A DNA stretch of 64,000 nt, from the NCBI GenBank assembly GCA_037447655.1, contig JBBHKE010001954.1:329941-393940 (forward strand), given 5' to 3'. Source of the stretch: Zygnema cylindricum (taxonomy: Eukaryota > Streptophyta > Zygnematophyceae > Zygnematales > Zygnemataceae). This document shows, piece by piece, positions 43,667-55,100 of the stretch; the stretch's first letter is position 1; each line of letters opens with the position of its first letter. A model generated the notes under the pieces. That model was not told the DNA's origin, ran no database searches, and saw nothing but the letters and a program-made list of their open reading frames with translations. Made by a program: the position numbers and the translations under genes.

Positions 43667-46600
43667 CTAATCACTTTTGATTTTAAGTCCACATCTCTCT
43701 CTGCAGAAAATTAATTTAGGAGAAGGTACCGGCTTGGTCATCATGTCTGCCACCATCTCACTGTCTGGTCTGTATTCTAGACTTATTATTTTGTTCTCCA
43801 CCTTTTCCCTAACAAAGCTAAGTCTGATGTCCATGTGTTTTGCTTTAAAATGATGTTTGGGATTAGCAGCAATTGCAATTGCTGCTTGATTATCACAGAA
43901 TATTTTGTGAATTCCACTCTTAAGATGCCCCAATTCACCAAGCAGGGATTTAACCCACATCAATTCCTTCACAGCAGAGCAAGATGCCATATACTCTGCC
44001 TCCATAGTAGACTGAGCAATGACCTTTTGCTGCTTACTGCTCCAGCAACAAGCACCATTCCCCACATACAACACATATCCAGATGTACATCTTCTCATCG
44101 GAGCATCCCCATAGCTGGCATCACTTCAAGTGGTGATGTTAGTGTTTTCCCCACCCAGATGCAGCCATAGATCCCTAGTTCCTATGAGGTATCTGAGGAC
44201 CCTTTTTGCTGCTTCCCAGTCCATTTTGGTAAGAGCATTCAGACTCCTACTTAGCACTCCTACAGCTGCTGCCAAATCCGGTCTGGTACAATTCATAAAA
44301 TATATCAGAATACCAACTACTTGTCTGTATAGAATAGTCTTTATAAACTTCTTCTCATCTGGACCTAGTTCATCATCTAGAATTAGGATGTCTCCTACCT
44401 CACTCCCCTCACTTCCCTTCTTTAGATCCATGGGAGTCGTGCAACTGTTGGCTTTGTTCATCTGAAATTTTTCCAGCATGTTTCCAATTGCCTCTTTCTG
44501 AGTTAATCTAATTATCTTCTTTTTCTTATTTCTCTTTACTTGTATTCCCAAAATATATCTTGCCTCCCCCATATCTTTCATTTCGAATCTTCCCTTTAGA
44601 TCTGTTTTTAGTTTGTTAATTTTCTTTAATGACTTACTTAGAACAAGAAGATCATCAACGTAAATTGCAATAAAGATGACACCTTCCTCATCTTCAAAAA
44701 CATAAATTGAATGGTCTGAACTGATGCGAAATATCCCAAACTGGTAAGGAACTCATCAAGTTTCTTGTTCCACTGTCTGGGCGCTTGTTTCAAACCATAT
44801 AGAGATTTGATTAGCCGGCATACCTTACTTTCTACTCCTTGTTCCACGAATCCTTCCGGTTGTCGCATGAAGATCTCCTCCGCTAGTTCTCCATGTAGGA
44901 AGGCTGTCTTTATGTCCATCTGGTGGACTTCCATGTCTTCTACAGCTGCCAGACTGAGAAGTATTTGGACCAAGGGAAATCTAACGACCGGAGCGAAGGT
45001 TTCTTCGTAGACTATTCCCTCTTTCTGAGTAAAACCTTTCACCACTAACCGAGCCTTATACCGCTCAATTGTATTGCCCGGATTCAGTTTTAGTTTGAAA
45101 ACCCACTTACATCCAATTGGTTTTCTATCGGGTGGACAGTCCACCAGCTCCCATGTATCAGCCGCCATGATTGAAGTCATCTCTCCATTGATGGCCGTCT
45201 TCCACCGGTTTCTTTCCGGACAGTTCATTGCCTCTTCATATGTTTGAGGTTCATCCGGGTGAGATAGTTTAGTTACCTTGTTATTAACTTGTTTCTCTTG
45301 AAGCCTTTTGCTGCTTCTTCTCCCTCCCTCAAAATCTGCGGCTGGAATAGATGGTTCTCGTGGATTCTTTCGATTCACCACGGCTTCTCCCTTGTCCCTC
45401 GGATCCATATCTGTTTCCACATCGTCTTCCGCTTGTGTCATTGGCGTTTCCAAGTTCAAGTCTTTCTCTGTCTGTTTTGAATCTGCGAAGATATCATCCG
45501 AACCTGCAAGAGTATCGTCTTCTTGAAAACCCGGATAGTTAGGGAGATGAAAGTCATCAGAATTGTCTGACTCAACTCTGATTCTGACTGGTTTTGAGGA
45601 TTTAAAGGGATCTACCGACTTCCCATCATCCAAAGCTACCAGATGTTTTACTAATATTATATCTTCTCTCTTTAGATCATATACTCTATACCCTTTTACA
45701 TCCTCATCATATCCTAGCACGTATCCTGGTTTCCCTTTAGGATCTAGTTTCCAGTTTGATTTATCTGTATCTAAACTGAAGACTTTACTACCGAAAACCT
45801 TTAAATGAGATAGATCTGGTTTTCGGTCGGTCCATTTCTCATATGGAAATTGGCCTTTCACCGCCGAAGTTAGAACTCTGTTTCTCAAATAATAAGCACA
45901 ATTCATAGCTTCTGCCCAAAATCTTTTTCCTATCCTTTTATTTGACAACATAATCCGGGCACTATCATTTAGTGTCCTATTCAATCTCTCGGCAACACCA
46001 TTTTGTTCCGGGTTTTCTGAAACTGTTTTTTGATGTTGAACACCATCCTCCCTTAAGAACTCCTCAAACTGATTGGAGGTATATTCCCCTCCATTGTCAC
46101 TTCTTACTCTCTATATTGAGGTCTCGTGAAGTTTCTCGACCCATGCCTTATATTGTTTGAAATACTCCGGAGTTTCTGCTTTATTTTTCAGAAAGTATAC
46201 TCGGGAGTACCGGGACCAATCATCACTAATGGTTAGCATAAATCTTTTGCCTCCGGGTGATGGCACTCTCGCCGGTCCCCAAATATCCGTGTGTACCAAA
46301 TCAAGAACTTTTCTCCTTTATAATTTGCTTCCTTTGGGAATGGTAATCTGTGTGCTTTACCTTGAGCACACCCACAACAATCACTCACATTATCATTTTC
46401 CCCAAAGCGTATCCCTTCAACTACTCCCCACTTTTTCATTTCTCTTAACTTTTCTAGATTCACATGCCCAAGTCTCTTATGCCACAACATAATATCATTG
46501 ACACCAGCATAGTAAAGTTTGAGTTTTTCATTACTTAAAGCAAGCCTGAACATTCCTTGGCTACCTTTCTCAGCAATGAAATACACATCTTCCTCAAAGC

Positions 46601-48049
46601 TAGCTGTAAAGACTCCTTTTCTGGTGCTAGTTTCAAATCCTTTATCATCTAATACAGACGTAGAGATAAGATTCTTGTTTAACTTCGGAATAAACAATAC
46701 ATCGGAGAGCGTAACTATTGAGGTTTTTCCCTCCACTACGACTTTCAGATCTACCGATCCTACATAAGTAGTGGTCACTACCCTTCATCCCCATATTCAA
46801 TCTCTACAGTAGGGATCTTTCTCAGCTTAGTAAACAGATGCTTATCTTTGCACATGTGCATAGATGCACTTGAATCCACAATCCAGCCTCCTTCACCTTT
46901 CAGTCCACCGAAAGCACATTTCTGCTTTCGTGGAATTTCGACTTCTGTTTTTGCCTTCAACTCCTCATCCAAAAGAAGTTCGTCGTCCTCCTCATCGGAT
47001 TCCTCCTCGAGTACCTGTGTGACAAGTGCCTTTTTCTTCCCTCATGTTTCACCCCCGGTGTGCCCCTCCTTTATCCGAAGCTCAGTCAGTTTGGTGCATT
47101 CTGCCATGTAATGCCCGGGTTTCTTACAAAAGTGACAAAGCCCCTTTGGTCCCCTCATTCCGGATTCATCGCATTGATTTTTCAGGTCTTCCCCTCCATG
47201 ACTTCTAAGGGGTTTTCGTGAATCTTTGTTTCTCCAACTTGCTCCAGCCGCCAAGGCTTGTGCGTTCTTAACTCCCTTCGGATTTCGATTGTATTCTCTC
47301 GGACGAGAGTCATACCAACTATTGAATTCCATACCCACCTGGAGTCCGGTAGATCCTGTACCCGGTTTGCAATGTTCTCATACTCATCGGGTAGTTTCAT
47401 GAAAAAACAATATACCTTTGCCTTTTCGGTTTCTACTTTTCCGGCACACTCTAACTCCATGAAAAGTATAGCTAGCTCATTGCAGAAATCGAGCATCTTC
47501 TCTCCTTTGTGAAAGTATCCATTGATCCTTTGGTCTGCTAACTTCTGTTCCTGAATAGTACCGCTACGGTACATCTCTATAAGCGCATCCCACAGATCGG
47601 ATGCCCTTTCAACTTGCAAATGAGGACCTGCGAATCCTTGCGAATCCTTGTGTGAGATGACAGAGGATAAAATACTTGGCTGCCATGTTGTTGTAGTCCT
47701 AGGTATCGATATCATTCTCCTCATTCCTCGCAATAGGAGACATGAAAGCAGATCCGGTTGCTACAGGTGTGGATTTCTCTTTTTCTTTCCTTTTTTCCAT
47801 CACGATGCTTTCTCCGTCTTTTGATTCCTCTGATGACGGTGGATCTGGTTTCCTACCAAATCTGCTTCCTCCAAACCCTGGAGGAATAGCAAGACCGGAT
47901 GGGCACTTCACTCGCCCACTCACTATTCCCCAAAATCTTTTCTCACATAGGGCTCCCATCATCATACTCTCCCAGTAGATAAACCCAGTCCCATTTAATA
48001 TGGGCACCCTCGAGGGTGGGCCCATAACCTGCAACTTTGAGACCTCCAT
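43667..48049 (-). pseudogene. Copia-4 gag-pol, multiply broken
   Basis: ATG at 48049 in the LTR (MEVSKLQVMGPPSRVP). Lesions in order: Trp-to-TAG at about 47701; a 10-bp tandem duplication CGAATCCTTG at 47631-47650 that shifts the frame; a further shift before the zinc knuckle CHFCKKPGHYMAEC; protease DSSAS in place of DSGAS; one-base deletions near 46780 and 46300 shared with Copia-3; a stop near 46112; and shifts at 44710 and 44110. Integrase, RT (long frame 44638-45984) and RNase H remain recognisable. Confidence 0.94.
48015..48029 (-). promoter_or_regulatory. Copia-4 primer-binding site
   Basis: Minus strand GGTTATGGGCCCACC, exact family match. The adjacent inverted repeat is CACCCTCGAGGGTG, perfectly palindromic here. 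Confidence 0.8.
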
Positions 48050-49023
48050 AGGTACTCAGAGTAGGCAGCTTGCTAGAAGCCTCTAAGATAACCTCAGTTC
48101 TTTAAGCTTTGTCTGAATATTGCTGACACCCTGACAGAATACAGACTGACCACAGTGCAACCCTTGGAAAGGCTGACTCCCCTGAGTCTGCCACAAAAAG
48201 AATCCTTGAATTTGCTCCCCTGAACAGTAAATTATCAATGGTCAAAGATGACCCTTTTATACAAAAGCTCTGTGCGAGAGAGGCGGCTACCTCTAATTTT
48301 CTAAGTCCTAATCCCCTCTCTAAACCTTCTCCTACTGATGTACGGAACCAATCAATTGAGTGTAGAGTACAGAAAGGTACTTGGTCGGTAGTACTTTCTA
48401 TACGGCCATTGTACGATATTGCCAGAAAGATAACGCCTGCCATATCCGGGTTCGCGATAATATGTCCCGAAGATGCCGTCATCCAATGTCATGCTGCCGC
48501 GTATCACCCGTTGTGGTTGTGACCGAAAAACCGCCAAATCGACCATTCCGCGATGCGGGCTTCTTTCTCCGTCGTTAGATTAATGTCGGTCTTAATTTAT
48601 AGCCGTTAAAAATACAAGTAGTACATTTCCGGTGTAACTCTCTTTTTAACTGTGTCTGTGTGATTGTGGTCCGTTTGTCAGTAAATCGAACTTCTTTTTT
48701 TCGTCATCTTTAAGTAGCTATCGTACCCTATATACTTCAGCACTGGTCTTAGACTACAGGGTAAGACTAACGGCTTCTTTGACGGATGGTAGGTACCACG
48801 ATCAAATCTTGGGTCCGTCAATCCTTTTGGTAAGTTTACCAAGGATCTGCCTTCAAACTCTAGAAGGAGCATAGGCAGCCATGGCTCTAGCTTCCTCTCC
48901 AGCATTCACTGACTACGACAAGTATGGGGGCTAGAGAGAGAAGCTAGAAGCAGGCTGCCTCTTCTTTTTGTTGCTTCTATTTAAATCTTTTAACTAACCT
49001 AGAAAATACCTTTTATTTCAACA
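48030..49023 (-). repeat. Copia-4 5' LTR
   Basis: 994 bp, TGTTGAAATAAAAGG to AAGTTGCA on the minus strand. Confidence 0.94.
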
Positions 49024-49028
49024 AGTTT

Positions 49029-49717
49029 GCCATATTTAGCCTAATTCTATCCCCAACATGAAAGTCAATGTCCTTTTGATTAGTGTCGGCTTGCGATTTT
49101 TGACGACTCTTTGTGTGTCGTATGACTGTCAACGCTTTTTTAAAATTGACACGCATCCTTTCGGCAAAGTCCACTGCGGCATGTGTGCTAAAGTCGGTTG
49201 CGATCAGATTTTGGGGAAGGGTTTGCTGTTGTCCATTGAGAGAGAAGGGTGTGGCATTAGTGGAAGAATGGATTGCACTGTTGTACACAACTTTAAACCC
49301 CGTCAGATGTTTTGCCCAATCAGTCTAGTGTACCGACACGTAAGCGCGCAAGGCTTCCTCCAATGTCCTGTTCACTCTCTCTGTTTATCCATCCGTCGGA
49401 GGGTGATAAGCGGTGGACATAGCCAACGGTGTTCCGCAAATAGCAAACAGATTCCTCCAGAAGTGACTAATAAATTTTCGGTCGCGGTCGCTGACAATCT
49501 TCTTACGAAGTCCGTAGTGACGGAATATCTCACGGAAGAAGAAATCCGCGACATCTCGAGTTCTAGCCGTGGTTTTTGTGGGGAGGAAATGTGCCATCTT
49601 TGTAAGATAGTCGACGACAACAAAAATGGATTCATAACCATCCGGCGTTAATGGAAGAGCGATAATAAAGTCCATAGAGATCGCTTCCTAAGGGGCGGAT
49701 GGCGTTGGAAAGGGTTG
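49029..49717 (-). pseudogene. Gypsy-1 integrase core
   Basis: Minus strand gives MDFIIALPLTPDGYESIFVV, VDYLTKMAHFLPTKT, REIFRHYGLRKKIVSDRDRK, STAYHPPTDG and NSAIHSSTNATPF. First and second catalytic Asp regions (SMDFI and SDRD) are visible. It continues from the N-terminal part across the solo LTR at 49723 and into the chromodomain part across Copia-4. A stop interrupts it just upstream of SMDFI. Confidence 0.9.
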
Positions 49718-49722
49718 CAAGA

Positions 49723-50686
49723 TGTTGCTTTAAAAGCTTTATCCTTAGTGGATAGAGCTGTGAGGGGAGAGTTCAAACTTAAAATATTTTTGGGTTAAGT
49801 TTGGTGTAATACTTACCTTAAATAGTGTGACATTATAGAAGTTACTCTAAGAGTATTTGTACGATCACATAGACAAACGTCAACATTTCAGACTATGCAG
49901 GAAGTACGGAATGGACCTGGACACATAACATCTATCGAACGAGTGAATGCGGGAAATCGGGCAAACGCAAAGTGAACCGGACATCTAAGAATACAAATGT
50001 AAAAGTTAAATACCTGACCTTGATTTCGATCACACTGACGGCTGGAAATTAAGTGGGGACCACTGATGACGAGGTGCTTCGTAAGCACCCGAGATATTCT
50101 TACAAAATATACCACAGTGGGTTGGACGTATCTACAGGTGCTGACTAAGCAAACAACATTTGGTGTACGACATCAATTTGTGAATACCTGATAAAAACAA
50201 AATTTTGTAGCTTAGTGGATTAGCAAATAGAGTTTCACTATTAAGTTTTAGGCTACTTGCAGTTTGGTTTTTGGAAGTACGTTAGTGTACTTTGTCGTAC
50301 TACAGTACAATACCACTATTGCGGATACTGACACTTGATTGGGTGATGTGCAGTAGACATTCTTTCAGTGTATAAACTTTAGGACTTGGAAATATTTTGG
50401 TATCCGGTTTTGGGATAAGGGAATCTAAAGGCAGTTTTTTGGGAAACTTGCAGCTCTTGTATCTTATGGTTTGCTAAGTCAATTTGGCTGTAAATTTGGG
50501 AGTTGACAGTTTGTATGTTGAGTATATTGTATGCTTAGTTTTGTGTAATTTGGACTTGTGATTCAGGATCAATAGTGTGGTGAAATATAGTGTTTGTGAG
50601 GACTTCTTGAAAAGCTTTTGTTTAGTTATGTCTACTTCTACTACTACGGCTGCAGCTCCACCTGCACCAGTTGTCATACAACAACA
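49723..50686 (+). mobile_element. Solo LTR of a third LTR family
   Basis: 964 bp beginning TGTTGCTTTAAAAGC and ending CATACAACAACA, flanked by CAAGA at 49718-49722 and 50687-50691. It restores the Gypsy-1 integrase frame when removed. Contains TATAAACTT near 50372 and several GTAC motifs. An ATG at 50628 near its right end opens MSTSTTTAAAPPAPVVIQQ, suggesting that this family also starts gag inside the LTR. Confidence 0.82.
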
Positions 50687-50691
50687 CAAGA

Positions 50692-51095
50692 GTCCTTGAC
50701 GACCTCTATCCGTTTTATTCTTGTTGCAAGAGTCACAGGTTTGGACATACTCCGCAGTATCATTTGTCATATTTTACCAATAGTACAGTTCGACAACTCG
50801 TCCAGTAGTTTTGTCTCGCCCGAAGTGTCTGCTGAGGGGTTCGTCATGGCTTAATTGCAAGGTAGTATGTCGTAACTCTTGATTTTTCAAAATATACAAT
50901 CGAGGGGTTCGTCATGGCTTAATTGCAAGGTAGTATGCCGTAACTCTTGATTTGTCAAAATATACAATCGGGTTGTCTGACTCGGTTTGTATCGCCACAT
51001 GCCATTGGCAGTTTGAACCAATATCTTTCTTTTGACGAGTTTCGCGATTGTGTCGTCGCCTAAGTATGCCGCCTTAATTCTCTCCAACCACTTTT
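50692..51095 (-). pseudogene. Gypsy-1 integrase N-terminus
   Basis: Continues from RNase H across Copia-2: WLERIKAAYLGDDTIAKLVK, MWRYKPSQTTRLYIL, then an HHCC-type zinc end YVQTCDSCNKNKTDRGRQGL. A 68-bp tandem duplication (50834-50901 and 50902-50969) disrupts the frame in the middle. Confidence 0.88.
50834..50969. repeat. 68-bp tandem duplication in Gypsy-1
   Basis: Two copies starting GAGGGGTTCGTCATGGCTTA, differing at two positions. Confidence 0.95.
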
Positions 51096-52138
51096 TGTTG
51101 AAATTTATAGATTTCTAGAGTATTTTCTAGGTTTAAATATGGTTTTATAAAAGGAAAAAGGAAAGGACGGACAGCCTGCCTCCACCTCCGCTCTCTAGCC
51201 CCCATACTTGCTGTAGTCACTGAAGGAAAGAGAGAGAGGTTGATCCATGGCTGCCTTAGTTCAACAGACAGCTATTTTTAGTAGGTTACTAAAAATGTAC
51301 TTGACGGACCAGAGATTTGATCCCGGTACCTGCGGTTCGTCAAATCGTCCGCTAGAGGCCAGCTTTATCCTAATGACTAGGACCAATGCTAAGTGCTATG
51401 GTATGTGATAGATATATATTTAGTTCGAACGGATAAAGTTAATTTAACTAAAACTGTTTACGGCGTACATATATACAGTTTTATAAAGTACGTCGTACGA
51501 CGCTAATTCAAAACGGATACCACGCATTTTTCTACATTGGAACAAATATCGCGCAAGTATTTATTCCGGCCAAGATTACGTTTCGCATATAATCCAACGA
51601 CGCACATCATCGCCGAAATCCCGGAGTGGTCACTTTGGCATTTAGTGACGTGGCATCACCTGGCGCCACGTGGGGAGACATCATTCGGTCGCGGGAATTC
51701 CGAGGAACGTACGGATGAGTGGAAAGTATACACGCGTCCACTTATGGCCTTGTCGTACAGAGGCCGTACAGAAGGTACATCGGCAGTAGTACTTTCTAGT
51801 ACTATACAGTTTTGTGATTGGTTCGTACAGGCAGTAGATAGGAGCTGTGAGAGGGAATTAGGAAAAACTAGGACTTAGGAAAATTTAGGTAGATAGTCCT
51901 CTCTCTCAGAGAGTTTGTATAAATTGGCATCTTTGCCATCCTATAACTTATCGCCTGGTTGGCCGTTTTCAATGATTCTTTTTTCTACGGACTCAGGGGA
52001 GTCCAGGCTACACTAGGGTGTAGTCAAATTGTCAGTTTGCCTTCTTGGGCAGCAGTGGTTGTGGCTTAAAGTGGGTTAGTTAAATACTATCTAGAGGCTT
52101 CCTGTATTCTGTGGTCCAATGGAGGACACAGAATTGCA
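51096..52138 (+). repeat. Copia-2 5' LTR
   Basis: Begins TGTTGAAATTTATAG, ends GAATTGCA. TATA box at 51918; hairpins GGACTCAGGGGAGTCC (51989-52004), CTACACTAGGGTGTAG (52008-52023) and TGCCTTCTTGGGCA (52038-52051). The U3 is very different from Copia-1, the U5 is nearly the same. Confidence 0.96.
51918..51925 (+). promoter_or_regulatory. Copia-2 LTR TATA box
   Basis: TATAAATT after CTCTCTCAGAGAGTTTG. In the 3' LTR (57305) the same site reads TATATATT. Confidence 0.65.
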
Positions 52139-55100
52139 GGTTAGGGGCCCACCCTCTAGGGTGCCCACCTTCAATGGATCTGGGTTCATCTATTGGGAAG
52201 CCATGATGATGGGAGCTTTGTGTGAAAAACGATACTGGGGTATCGTCAGTGGACAAGTGAAACGTCCACCTTCAGGAACTCCACCAGGATTTGGGGGAGT
52301 AAGGTTTCCTGCAACAACGGCTGCCTCGGCGGAGGAGGCAGATGATGGGGACAGCAGTGTGTCCGAAAAGGGGAAAGGGAAGGAGACACCCCTTACTCCT
52401 ATTGCCACAGTATCGGGAGCGACAATTGTGAAGACCGTGGAGAACGATACTCAAATGTGGGAGGATGTAAACATGGCTGCCAAGAACTTCATTTTGAGGC
52501 ACCTCACTCAAGGTTTGGCCACTCCTCATCTTCACATTTACAAGGCAGAGGAATTGTGGGAGAGTTTGGTGGAGATTTATAGAGCTGGAACTATTCAGGA
52601 ACTCCAGTTGGCTGAGCAAAAGCTATTGAGTTACACTTACAAAGGAGGAAAGATGTTAGATTACTGTAATGATTTTTCTTGTTTGTATATGGAAATGGAA
52701 AGTGCCGGGTGGACAGGTACAATGAAAATGAAAGTTAACACCCTTATTATGAAATTACCAGATGAGTTCGAAAACATAGTGTACCGAGTACAGGGAATGC
52801 CTGATAGTTCATGGAAATGGAACACAGTAGTCAGGATGATACTTGTGCAGGAAAACACAATGGAGATTAGGAGAGGAGGAAAGAGCATTCAAGCTCTAGC
52901 TGCAGGAGGGGACCGATGGGGGAAGGATCCGAAGAAACCTTATAGAGGGGAAAGAGATAATTCTGGGGGACAGAGGCCCCCAAAGGGTCTTTGTCATTAT
53001 TGCAAAAAGCCGGGACACTTTATTGCAGATTGTGTCAAGTTGTCAGAGCTGAGGCTCCAAGAAAACCGTGGAGGGGGTTCTTCCGGAGGGAAGAAAAAGG
53101 CACTTGTGGTTACAAAAGTGTCAGGAGAAATCGAGGATGAGTCATCTGAGGAGGATGGGGAGCTTCTTCTTGACGAGAGTCTGGAGGAGAAGGAGATCCC
53201 TCGGAGGCAGAAGTGTGCCCTTGGAGCAATTCGGGAAGCTCCACAGGAAGGATGGATCATCGACTCAGGTGCATCCATGCATATGTGCCGTGATAAAGAA
53301 CTCTTCACTAAGCTACGAAAGATTCCTACTGTAGAGATAGAGTATGGGGATGGGAGAGTGGTTACTACAGATCTAGTGGGATCAGTAGATCTGAAAGTCT
53401 TAGTGGAGGGTAAGACCTCTATACTTACATTCTCAGATGTACTTTACATTCCTCAGTTGAGTAAAAATCTTGTCTCTACGTCTGTGTTAGATGACAAAGA
53501 GTTTGATACCTTCACCAGGAAGGGAGTCTTTACAGCTAAGTATGGGAATGAAGTTTACTTCACAGCAGATAAGGGTAGCCAAGGAATGTTTAGGCTTAAC
53601 TTGAGTAATGAAAAGAAGAATGCTTACTATGTTGGTGTTCCTAAGGTGATGATTTGGCATAAGCGTTTGTGGCATGTGCATTTTGATAGGTTAAGGGAAA
53701 TGAAAAAACTTGGGGTAGTAGATGGCATTCAGTTTGGGGATAATGAAATAATGGATGATTGTAGTGGTTGTGCTCAAGGTAAGGCTCACAGACTTCCCTT
53801 TCCCAAAGCCGCCACATATAGAGGTGAGAAAGTGTTAGATTTGGTCCACACAGATATTTGGGGACCTGCAAAAGTACCTTCGGTTGGAGGAAAGAGGTTT
53901 ATGATGACAATAACTGATGACTGGTCTAGATACTCTAGAGTCTACTTTCTGAAAAATAAGTCTGAAGCATCCACTTACTTCAAAGAATATAAAGCTTGGA
54001 GTGAGAAGTTGCATGAAACCCCTATTAAGAGGATAAGGAGTGATAATGGGGGGGAATATACCTCTAACCAGTTTGAGGAATATCTGAGAGATGAGGGAGT
54101 GCAACACCAGAAAACTGTACCATATAACCCGGAACAAAATGGGGTAGCTGAGAGGTTGAATGGAACACTAGGAGATAGTGCATGTAGTATGTTGGCAGAC
54201 AAGAAAATAGGAAAGAGATTTTGGGCAGAGGCAATGAACTGTGCCAACTATATTAAAAATAGAGTCCTTACCTCAGCTGTAAAGGGAGTGACACCTTATG
54301 AGAGATGGGTTGGAAGGAAACCAGATATCTCACACCTTAAAGTATTTGGTAGCCTAGTTTACAGTCTTGACACGGATAGGAAAAACTGGAAACTAGATGC
54401 TAAGGGAAAACCTGGATACTTTGTGGGATATGATGAGGATGTTAAGGGATATAGAGTCTATGACTTAGCAAAGAAAGATATCATTATGGTCAAACACTTA
54501 GTTGTCATGGATGAAGGGAAGTCATTTGACCCCTTCAAATATACAAAGAAGATAAGGATCAGATTTGAGTCCGAAAGTGAGGAGAACTCAGTCGTTCCCG
54601 AAAAAGACATGAGTGAAACTGTGATTACAGATTCAGGGGAGATCGAAGATACAGGAGACTCACCGGAAACCTCACATACTCCTATGGACTTCGAGGAGAT
54701 GGAAGAAGCGGGACAAGATACGGTTTTTATGGACAGGGGAGCCGATGAGATAGTGAGAAGAAATCCAAGACTTCCATCCATTCCAGCTTCGGAGTTTGAG
54801 GGAGGAAGGAGGAGCAGCAAAAGGATACAGGAAAAACAAGCTGCCCATAAGGTAACTAAGCTATCTCACCCAGATGAGCCTCAGTCTTACTTAGAGGCAA
54901 TGAATAGTCCAGAGAAAGAAAGATGGATTAGAGCCATAAATGATGAGATGGCTTCTATCATGGAAGCAAATACTTGGGAACTAGCAGATTGCCCTCCAGA
55001 TAGAAAACCTATTGGATGTAAATGGGTATTTAAACTAAAACTGAACCCAGATAATACAATTGAGAGGTATAAGGCTCGATTGGTAGCAAAGGGGTTCACC

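Larger units (their letters stand above)
42128..49023 (-). mobile_element. Copia-4: composite defective copia element
   Basis: Minus-strand element in Gypsy-1, flanked by AGTTT at 42123-42127 and 49024-49028. Order on the minus strand: LTR (48030-49023), gag-pol, LTR (42661-43653), a second gag start (42207-42660), then the last 79 bp of a third LTR (42128-42206). This is a tandem element that lost most of its second internal region. The outer duplication shows it behaves as one insertion. Confidence 0.93.
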
